A stretch of DNA of 64,000 bases from Kutzneria buriramensis (GTDB lineage: Bacteria; Actinomycetota; Actinomycetes; Mycobacteriales; Pseudonocardiaceae): assembly GCF_003387475.1 (NCBI RefSeq), contig NZ_QUNO01000007.1, positions 434,001-498,000 on the forward strand, given 5' to 3'. Positions 57,803-64,000 of this stretch are shown here, piece by piece. Position 1 is the first letter of the stretch, and every line of letters begins with the position of its first letter. The notes under the pieces were generated by a model that saw only the letters and a program-made list of their open reading frames with translations, was not told the origin of the DNA and searched no databases. A program made the position numbers and the translations under genes.

Positions 57803-58426
57803 GTTCGGCGCGACGCTGAGGAGAACCGGGAGCGGCTGCTCGCCGTGGCCGCCCCGATCGCGCTGCGCGAGGGCCACACCGTGCCGCTGGCCGCGATCGC
57901 CGCCCGCGCCGGTGTCGGCGTCGCCACGCTCTACCGCAGCTTCGCCGACCGCGACGCGCTGTTGTATGCCTTGCAGTTGCGCGCCTACGGCATTCTCAAC
58001 CGCATCCTCGACGAAGTGGAGCCGCTCGGCTTGTCCGGGCTGGACTCGGTCGGCGAGTTCCTGACCCGGGCGTTGGCCGTCGGCGACCAGCTCGTGTTGC
58101 CGCTGCACGGCGCGCCGCCCCTGGTCAGTGCCGAAGCCACTGCGGCGCGGCAGGCGATCGACCGGCGTCTGGAGCGGTTCATCGAACGCGGACGGGCCGA
58201 GCACGGCATCCGGGCGCCGGTCAACGCCACCGACGTCATCGTGTTCAGCGCGATGATCACCCGCCCGTTGCCGCACAATCCCGGCTGGCCACGGCTGGCC
58301 GCCCGGCAGGTCGCGAACTTCCTCAACGGCCTGGCCGGCAACGGCCCCATCGAAGTGCCCGGACCGGCCGTGCCCCAGGCCGAGATCGAACGGGCCTTCG
58401 CGTCCGACGCGTGGGCCGACGACTGA
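57803..58426 (+). CDS. TetR-family regulator with promoter and first residues removed by an IS
   Basis: The frame is open from the IS end: VRRDAEENRERLLAVAAPIA then TVPLAAIAARAGVGVATLYR and SFADRDALLYALQL, a full TetR HTH. The usual ATG and about eight leader residues are missing; the first start codon available is GTG 57845, which would delete helix 1. The C-terminal domain (LERFIERGRAEHGIRAPVNA; PQAEIERAFASDAWADD) is complete. It is probably silent or makes an N-terminally shortened protein. It is adjacent to a hydrolase fragment that may have been its target. Confidence 0.75.
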   Translation, partial: VRRDAEENRERLLAVAAPIALREGHTVPLAAIAARAGVGVATLYRSFADRDALLYALQLRAYGILNRILDEVEPLGLSGLDSVGEFLTRALAVGDQLVLPLHGAPPLVSAEATAARQAIDRRLERFIERGRAEHGIRAPVNATDVIVFSAMITRPLPHNPGWPRLAARQVANFLNGLAGNGPIEVPGPAVPQAEIERAFASDAWADD

Positions 58427-58445
58427 CCGGTGGCCGCTCGGGCGA

Positions 58446-58517
58446 TCAGGTCTTCGTGCCGGGCTTGGCGACGGTGTCGACGAAATCGCCGATGGCGGCG
58501 AGGGTCGCTGCTGGGTG
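58446..58517 (-). pseudogene. C-terminal fragment of an alpha/beta hydrolase
   Basis: The 23-residue tail HPAATLAAIGDFVDTVAKPG is the last helix of alpha/beta hydrolases. Upstream the frame is not continuous. Confidence 0.45.
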
Positions 58518-58621
58518 GTCCCGCGGTGAGCATCCCCGGAACCGTCCAGGCCACTCTCGGACTGTTCAGCTGGAGCGGCTTGGCGTTCATGGTCGGTGTC
58601 TCCGCGGCGCCGAGCGTGTTC

Positions 58622-59236
58622 CTACTTCGTCGCCCGTGCCCGCTTGCGTCGGGGCAGCTTGTCGAAGATCGCTGCCAGCCGCTCGGCCTGCTGGAACGCT
58701 TCCTGCGAGCGGGTGGGGTCCTGCTCGATGTGCGTCAGCGCCTGGGTACCCAGGAAGTACGCCACCGCCGCCCGCCCCACCACCCGCGCATCGACCAGCC
58801 GCGCCAGCGGTTTGCCCCGCAACAGCGTTCGCAGCACCTCCTCGGCCAGGTCTTCCCAGCGACGGGTCTGCTCGGCGACCGCTACGGCCAACGCCGTGCC
58901 GGGACGCGCCGCGGTGACCAACTCCTGCACCGCCTGGACATGTCCGGATTCGGTGTCCTCCGCGTACAGCGAACGCACCAGCCGCACCATGGCGGCGGCA
59001 CTGGTCACGCCGGTCATCGCCGCCCGGTACTGGGCCTCCCGCGCCGCGCTCGCGTACGCCGCGGTGGCGACCAGCAACTCGTCCAGATCCGTGAAGTGGT
59101 AATAGATCACCCCCGGCGCGAAGCCGCCCAGCGTCGCGATCGAGCGGGCGGTCGTGCCGGCGTACCCGTGCACGCCCAGGGCGGACACCGTGGCCCGGAG
59201 GATGCGGTCACGCGCCTCGGATCGCGCACTCGTCAC
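58622..59236 (-). CDS. TetR-family regulator of the desaturase operon
   Basis: 204 residues from GTG 59236, overlapping the stop of the desaturase gene (GTGA). The HTH reads YAGTTARSIATLGGFAPGVI followed by YYHFTDLDELLVAT. The C-terminal domain includes FLGTQALTHIEQDPTRSQEA. Being last in the operon, it probably feeds back on the operon's promoter, where a 31-bp near-palindrome lies (61541-61571). Confidence 0.9.
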   Translation of the reverse strand: MTSARSEARDRILRATVSALGVHGYAGTTARSIATLGGFAPGVIYYHFTDLDELLVATAAYASAAREAQYRAAMTGVTSAAAMVRLVRSLYAEDTESGHVQAVQELVTAARPGTALAVAVAEQTRRWEDLAEEVLRTLLRGKPLARLVDARVVGRAAVAYFLGTQALTHIEQDPTRSQEAFQQAERLAAIFDKLPRRKRARATK

Positions 59237-60024
59237 GGCACGACCACCGGACGCACGCCGGCATGAGTCAAATAGGGATCGAGCCGGCGGCTCAGCTCGG
59301 CCAGGTGATGACTGGGCACCTGCGGGTAGAGGTGGTGTTCGAGGTGGTAGGTCAGTTCCAGGAAGATCGCGGGAATGATGCGGCCTCGCAGGGTTCTGGT
59401 CTGGGTCAACGGCTCCGTGCCGTAGCCGTGGTGCGGCAGATAGACGGTCAGCAGCGGGTAGACCCAGCTGCCGACGATCGCCATGATCGCATAGACCAGG
59501 ACGCCAGGAGTCGCCGGCCACAGCAGCACGCCCGCCACGACGGCGGAAACCGGCGCCAGCGCCTCGACCGCGAGCCAGGCCCGATCGCGGCGCCGCGCAC
59601 GCCGGAACGACCACATCCACAGCCGCACCAGGAACACCGGGCCGTAGCAGAGCGCACCCACAAACGACAGTTCGGCCGGGTATCCCTCGGGATCCTCGGG
59701 GCTGGGAAACAGCTCGTGGTGCTGGCGATGGCTGATCCGGTAGGAGTGCCCGCTCTCCAGCAGCACCAGGCCCAGCACGAAGAGCCAGCGGTTCGACGCG
59801 GTCTCTGAGAGGCCGAGCGTCCGATGCACGACGTCGTGCGTCACCGTCACGACCGCGACGAAGATCCCGAAGACGACCAGCGGGGTCGGCCACCACCAGC
59901 CCAGCCAGGCCAGGAGCGCGAAGCACGCCACCCCGACGAACGGTCGAGCCAACGCGACGACGCGCTGCCGTCGCGTGGTCACGAGCAGGTCGGCGCCGAG
60001 TTCGGCCAGCGTGGGCAGAGTCAT
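59233..60024 (-). CDS. Membrane di-iron fatty acid desaturase/hydroxylase-family protein
   Basis: 263 residues from ATG 60024, overlapping the stop of the upstream gene (ATGA). The three histidine boxes are HDVVH, HRQHH and HLEHH (within ELTYHLEHHLYPQVPSHH). Hydrophobic helices lie at about 25-65 and 145-190. Enzymes of this superfamily use O2 and a di-iron centre to desaturate, hydroxylate or ketolate lipids and carotenoids. Coupling to a CrtI-like FAD oxidoreductase leaves open whether the substrate is an acyl chain or an isoprenoid. Confidence 0.88.
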   Translation of the reverse strand: MTLPTLAELGADLLVTTRRQRVVALARPFVGVACFALLAWLGWWWPTPLVVFGIFVAVVTVTHDVVHRTLGLSETASNRWLFVLGLVLLESGHSYRISHRQHHELFPSPEDPEGYPAELSFVGALCYGPVFLVRLWMWSFRRARRRDRAWLAVEALAPVSAVVAGVLLWPATPGVLVYAIMAIVGSWVYPLLTVYLPHHGYGTEPLTQTRTLRGRIIPAIFLELTYHLEHHLYPQVPSHHLAELSRRLDPYLTHAGVRPVVVP

Positions 60025-61562
60025 CGGATCCTCCGGTGGTCCCGGCGAACGCCGTCGGCGACGATGCGGCTGCCGAGCACGCACGCGACCGTGCCCAGGC
60101 CGGGCCAGGTGGTGTCGCCGACCAGCCACATTCCCCGCCCGCCGAGGTCGTGGGGGATGGCGAACTGGTTGGAGTTGCGGATGTTCTGCCGCACCCCGCC
60201 GACCGCGCCGCCCGGACGGAAGGCGAAGCGTTCGAACGTTCTGGGCGTGCCCACGTCGGACACCACCGCACGCTGCCCCAGGGCGGGGTAGACGCGACGG
60301 GAGAGTTCGATCAGGCGTGCGCCGATCTCCTTCTTGCGCAGGGCGTATTCCTCGCCGCGTAGATCGGCCCATTCGGACAGCTCGGTGTGCGTGGAGATCA
60401 TGACCGCGCGATGGCCGCGGGGCGCGCTGTGCAGGTCGCCGGGCGCGGACACGGAGACGAACATGTTGTTGCCGTCCCCCAACGGTTTGTCATATGAGTG
60501 CAGCAACTGATGGTGGGTCAGCCGCTGGCCGTCGACCTCGGCGTCGGGTACGCCCAGGAACGCGATGATCGCGCCTCCGCAGGCGTTCCGGTCCCGGCGC
60601 AGGTAGCGGTGCAGCCGGCGGGCCACCGGCTGGTCCGCGCAGATTCGTGCCGCTGTGGGTGCCGGCACCGCGAGCACAACCTGGCGCGCTGTGCGTTCCC
60701 CACGCGGGCCCCGCACCACGAAGGCGCCCGGCTCGCCGTGGACACGTGACACCGGGCTTCCGGTGCGCAGTTCGCCGGCAAGGCTGCGGTAGTGCCTGAC
60801 CAGGTCCCGCCAGAAGCCGTGCATGCCGCCCTCGTGCCGGGTCAGGCCGGCGCCGCGGATCGTCACCCCCAACGCCGAGTTGATCAGCGGCGCGCGGTCC
60901 ACGACGCTGTGCACGGTGTCTTCGACGAGCATGCCGAGCAATCCCGCCAGGGCGCGGTCACCGCGCAGCCCGTAGCGGCGCAACGCCTCGCCCAGGGTCA
61001 CGGTCAGGAACCTGGCCAACGGCAGGCCCCGCACGCCGACAATGCGCACGTCGTGCGCGACGTCCCGGACACTGCGCAGCGGCACCCTGATGCCGTCGCG
61101 ACTCGCCCGCCAGAAGACCTCGGCGAGCCGGTCGAGCAAGTGCCAGAAATCGCGGTGCGCCGGGTCGTCGCCGAAGGCGTGCAGCCGCTCCGCATGCCAG
61201 GCCGCGGGATCGCGGCTGAGGGTGACTTTCCGGTCCGGCAGCCACGCCTGGTAGCCCTGGAGTTGTTCGCCCCGAACCGGTGGGGCTCCGATGGTGTCGA
61301 GCAGTTCTCCGCCGACGCCACCGGGCTCGAAGTCGACCAGCGTCGTCGCGCCGACGTCGAAGGAGAAGCCACGATGGGTCCAGTAGCCGGCGCATCCGCC
61401 CACATGCCCGTGCGCCTCGAAGACGACCGTGGACAACCCCTGCGCCTGCAACCTCAGCGCGGTCGCGAGGCCGGCGAGGCCCCCGCCGACGATCGCCACG
61501 TCTTTCGTGTCCGAGCACCGCGTACCCGAGTGAACCGACGTTTGAACATCTGTTCTGAACAC
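60021..61562 (-). CDS. CrtI/phytoene desaturase-like FAD oxidoreductase
   Basis: 513 residues from GTG 61562, or about 492 from GTG 61499, which opens directly at VAIVGGGLAGLATALRL. The longer start lies inside the regulatory palindrome. Signatures are the dinucleotide fold with FEAHGHVGGCAGYWTHRGFS and FDVGATTLVDFEPGG, and the C-terminal FAD motif GRGMWLVGDTTWPGLGTVAC, as in carotenoid desaturases, isomerases and related amine-oxidase-like enzymes. It is the first gene of a three-gene overlapping operon (then desaturase, then TetR). No phytoene synthase or other carotenoid gene is seen in the window. Confidence 0.87.
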   Translation of the reverse strand: MFRTDVQTSVHSGTRCSDTKDVAIVGGGLAGLATALRLQAQGLSTVVFEAHGHVGGCAGYWTHRGFSFDVGATTLVDFEPGGVGGELLDTIGAPPVRGEQLQGYQAWLPDRKVTLSRDPAAWHAERLHAFGDDPAHRDFWHLLDRLAEVFWRASRDGIRVPLRSVRDVAHDVRIVGVRGLPLARFLTVTLGEALRRYGLRGDRALAGLLGMLVEDTVHSVVDRAPLINSALGVTIRGAGLTRHEGGMHGFWRDLVRHYRSLAGELRTGSPVSRVHGEPGAFVVRGPRGERTARQVVLAVPAPTAARICADQPVARRLHRYLRRDRNACGGAIIAFLGVPDAEVDGQRLTHHQLLHSYDKPLGDGNNMFVSVSAPGDLHSAPRGHRAVMISTHTELSEWADLRGEEYALRKKEIGARLIELSRRVYPALGQRAVVSDVGTPRTFERFAFRPGGAVGGVRQNIRNSNQFAIPHDLGGRGMWLVGDTTWPGLGTVACVLGSRIVADGVRRDHRRIR

Positions 61563-61571
61563 ATGTTCAAA
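61541..61571. promoter_or_regulatory. 31-bp near-perfect palindrome, TetR operator candidate
   Basis: Two GAACA-N2-TGTTC palindromes sit one base apart, flanked by TTT and AAA. The whole 31 bp is palindromic except at the central base and one further pair. It overlaps the GTG 61562 start and sits between the operon and the divergent MMPL gene. Confidence 0.8.
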
Positions 61572-61812
61572 GATGGCGTCCGCCGGCCGATTCGTCAAGG
61601 CCGAGCAAGGATCGACAGTCCGCGCCAGGTCAGGCCGGGTCGGATGGGCCTGTACGTCGCCCTTGACGTTCGGCCGTCGGTCGCCGGGTGTCCGGCGTCG
61701 TCGACCACGATGCGCCCGCGGTGGCCCGCTCAGCGTTGAAAGCCGGCTGTAAGCAACGGCCGGCCAGACTGGGCGCGCACTTGACAACACGTACCGTCTG
61801 GGGCCTGATGCC

Positions 61813-63963
61813 GTGCATACCGTGACCCGATTCTGCCTGCGCCACAAGGGCTTCGTCATCCTGGCATGGCTGGTCCTCGCCGTGCTCGGCGCACTGAGCA
61901 CCGGTCCGGCCGTCGACCGGCTGACCCACTCCTTCGCGACGCCGGGCATGGCCGGCTACGACACCAATCTGCACCTGCTGCAGACCCTCGGCATCGACGG
62001 CAATGAGCAGCCCAGCATCGGCGTGCTCACGTTGCCCGCCGGGCAGGGCATGGACACCGCCGCCGGGCGGGACATCGCGGCCAGGACTTTCGCCGCGGCG
62101 AACCGCGCGGGGCACCTGGCCGTGGCGGACTACGCGAACACCGCGAACCCGGCGCTGATCTCCGTCGACGGCCGGACCACGTGGGCGGTGTTCGACATGC
62201 CCAACCCCGACCTCCCGTCCGGGGCTGGGGTCATGGACGGCATCGAGCCGGCGCTGAAGGCGGCGGCGCCGCCCGGCGTCACCGTCTCGGTGACCGGGTT
62301 CGAGCAGATCCAGACCACCGGCGCAAGTTCCGGCGGTCCCAGTGTGCTGGTCGAGACCGGGATCGGGGCCGTCGGCGCGCTCGTGGTGCTGCTGTTCGTC
62401 TACGGCTCGGCGATCGCGATCGTGCCGCTGCTGATCGCGATCCCGTCGATCCTGGCCACGTTCCTGCTGATCCTCGGACTTGAGCAGGTGACCGATGTCA
62501 GTTTCTTGGTCGAGTACCTCGTCGCGGTGATGGGGCTGGGCGTCATCGTGGACTACTCGCTGCTGCTGGTCACCCGTTGGCGGGAGGAGCGCGAGGCCGG
62601 CAAGTCGTACGAGGAGGCGATCCTCGCCGCGAGCCCCACCGCCGGCCGTGCGGTCGTGCTCAGCGGACTGACCGTCGCGATCGGTCTGCTCGCGCTGGTG
62701 GGGCTGCCGGTGCCGTTCCTGCGCAGCATCGGTCTGGGCGGCATGCTGATTCCGCTCGTCGCGATCACCGCGTCCGTCACCCTGCTGCCGGTCATCCTCG
62801 CGACGGTCGGCCCGGCTCTGGACAAGCGCCGCGTGTGGCGGGGGTCGACGACGTTGAGCCGGGGCTGGCAGCGTTGGGCCGGCGTGATCGTGCGCCGCCG
62901 CTGGCTCGCGGGCATCGCCGGACTGGTCATCGTGCTGGGGCTGGCCGCCCCCTCACTGGCGATGAACACCGGGCAGCCACGCGCGAACTCGTTGGGCGGC
63001 ACCGGGACGGCGGCCCAGACGCTGCACCAGTTGGAGGGCGTCGGGGTGCCCAGCGGTGTCGTCTTCCCGATCCAGCTGTTCACCCACGGTGGATCGGCTG
63101 CCGCCGACCAGGCCGCGTCCATCGCCGCGACGACACCCGGCGTGTACGCGGTGCTCGCGCCGGCGACGCCGTCGTTCCGCCGCGGCAACGACGCCCTGAT
63201 CAGTGTGATCCCGATCGACGAAGGCAACACCTCAACCGGCGTTGCGACCGTCGCGCGGCTGCGCGCCGCGCTGTCCGGTGTCCCCGGTGGCGTCGAGGTG
63301 GGCGGCAACACCGCGCAGAACTCCGATTTCACCAGCGCGGTCTACGGCAACTTCCCGCTCATGCTCGGTGCCATCGCGCTGCTGACATTCCTGTTGCTGG
63401 CCAGGGAATTCCGCTCGGCCGTGCTGGCCGTCAAGGCGGTCGCGGTCAACATGGTCTCACTCGGCGCGTCCTTCGGATTCCTGGTGCTGTTCTGGCAGGA
63501 CGGCCTGGGCTGCGACCTGCTCTACGGCGTGTCGGCCACCGGCTCGATCCGCAACTGGATTCCGATCGTGTCGTTCGCGTTCCTGTTCGGTCTGTCCATG
63601 GACTACGAGGTCTTTCTCCTCGCCCGCATGCGTGAGGAGTACGACCGGACCGGATCGACCCGGGAGGCGATCGTCGGCGCGCTGGCCCGCACCGGACGCC
63701 TGATCACCTGCGCGGCGGTGATCCTGGGCATCTCCTTCGCCTCGCTGTCCGCCGCACCGGACGTCGTCGTCGAGATGATCGCCACCGGCCTCGGCGTCGG
63801 GATTCTCGTCGACGCCCTGGTCGTGCGAACCCTGCTCGTGCCCGCCCTCGTGGCGGTCATGGGCCGCTGGAACTGGTGGCTGCCCGAGGGGCTCGCGCGA
63901 CTGCTGCGGGTCCGGCCGCCCGTGTCGGCGCCGATGGAAACCAAGCACGCCATCGAGGTCTGA
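61813..63963 (+). CDS. MMPL-family RND transporter
   Basis: 716 residues from GTG 61813. Two repeats each have one helix, a large extracytoplasmic loop and five helices. The MMPL signature is in helix 4-5 of both halves: MGLGVIVDYSLLLVTRWREE and FLFGLSMDYEVFLLARMREE (the Asp-Tyr pair of the proton relay). Actinobacterial MMPL proteins export lipids, glycolipids or siderophores. Divergence from the desaturase operon suggests that its cargo is that operon's product (inference). TTGACA at 61781 could be a -35 box, which would give a very short leader. The next gene starts 18 bases downstream. Confidence 0.92.
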   Translation: MHTVTRFCLRHKGFVILAWLVLAVLGALSTGPAVDRLTHSFATPGMAGYDTNLHLLQTLGIDGNEQPSIGVLTLPAGQGMDTAAGRDIAARTFAAANRAGHLAVADYANTANPALISVDGRTTWAVFDMPNPDLPSGAGVMDGIEPALKAAAPPGVTVSVTGFEQIQTTGASSGGPSVLVETGIGAVGALVVLLFVYGSAIAIVPLLIAIPSILATFLLILGLEQVTDVSFLVEYLVAVMGLGVIVDYSLLLVTRWREEREAGKSYEEAILAASPTAGRAVVLSGLTVAIGLLALVGLPVPFLRSIGLGGMLIPLVAITASVTLLPVILATVGPALDKRRVWRGSTTLSRGWQRWAGVIVRRRWLAGIAGLVIVLGLAAPSLAMNTGQPRANSLGGTGTAAQTLHQLEGVGVPSGVVFPIQLFTHGGSAAADQAASIAATTPGVYAVLAPATPSFRRGNDALISVIPIDEGNTSTGVATVARLRAALSGVPGGVEVGGNTAQNSDFTSAVYGNFPLMLGAIALLTFLLLAREFRSAVLAVKAVAVNMVSLGASFGFLVLFWQDGLGCDLLYGVSATGSIRNWIPIVSFAFLFGLSMDYEVFLLARMREEYDRTGSTREAIVGALARTGRLITCAAVILGISFASLSAAPDVVVEMIATGLGVGILVDALVVRTLLVPALVAVMGRWNWWLPEGLARLLRVRPPVSAPMETKHAIEV

Positions 63964-63981
63964 ACCGACAAGGAGCACACC

Positions 63982-64000
63982 GTGACAGACCACATCGCCG
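63982..64000 (+). CDS. Start of a gene running out of the window
   Basis: GTG 63982 with AAGGAG eight bases upstream opens VTDHIA. Spacing of 18 bases from the MMPL stop indicates cotranscription. Nothing more can be said. Confidence 0.6.

Noticed and set aside
1-64000. Biosynthetic gene cluster
   Set aside because: There are SARP regulators, transporters and tailoring-type enzymes but no core synthase, and the candidate tailoring genes are scattered among relics.

Overview
The window reads as high-GC actinomycete chromosome, most like Pseudonocardiaceae or a related antibiotic-producer lineage. Pointers are the strong GC-third-position coding, several AfsR/SARP-type regulators, frequent GTG starts, many secreted proteins, MmyB-like and TetR regulators, and remnants of AICE-type integrases beside tRNA scars. 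The genus cannot be fixed from the sequence. Gene density is normal, but an unusually large share of the window is decayed: I count about twenty gene fragments and seven insertion-sequence loci. This looks like a plastic accessory region of the chromosome rather than core.

Layout. 0-4 kb: a large SARP regulator cut by the window start, a chimeric IS, and a broken F0 ATP synthase subunit a. 4-14.9 kb: secreted enzymes (S53 peptidase; phosphoesterase with PKD and FnIII modules), a divergent methyltransferase/TetR pair, and a copper-flavoured DUF305/DUF6153 pair. 15-17.5 kb: sparse DNA, a MASE1 membrane protein, and a tmRNA/tRNA-like 3' end followed by a terminator (candidate att scar). 17.5-28 kb: membrane protein, MFS exporter, a dead TetR with surviving operators, a DoxX-like protein, a broken FAD monooxygenase abutting an integrase fragment, an esterase, then a tight hydrolase-hydrolase-FAD monooxygenase operon under a divergent TetR. 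28-39 kb: small oxidoreductases, an XRE regulator, a PTS EIIA gene, an MBL hydrolase with an IS5-family element in its stop codon, a secreted lipoprotein and a CHRD protein. 39-48 kb: truncated phosphotransferase, degenerate IS, second large SARP, a rearranged SARP fragment, two small secreted proteins (one a ricin-type lectin), an intact IS, an integrase tail and a tRNA-Pro 3'-half scar. 48-58.5 kb: O-methyltransferase-family gene, a 1126-residue BTAD-AAA regulator, a second IS5-family element in a stop codon, oxidoreductase/cupin pair, AraC regulator, a second chimeric IS and a decapitated TetR. 58.6-64 kb: an overlapping operon of CrtI-like FAD oxidoreductase, membrane desaturase and TetR, divergent from an MMPL exporter, with a 31-bp near-palindrome at its start.

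The most coherent living modules are (i) the 23.7-27.6 kb catabolic or tailoring operon and (ii) the 58.6-64 kb lipid/isoprenoid-like operon with exporter. The most unusual observations concern mobile DNA: two IS5-family elements placed exactly in CTAG stop codons, two IS chimeras built on the same IS family, and two RNA-gene scars preceded by the same 23-nt sequence. Regulation also stands out: a recurring 6-3-6 TetR operator architecture that outlives its regulator, and a 22-bp-spaced direct repeat between a SARP gene and its divergent neighbour. No complete biosynthetic core gene (PKS, NRPS, terpene synthase) is present despite the SARPs.
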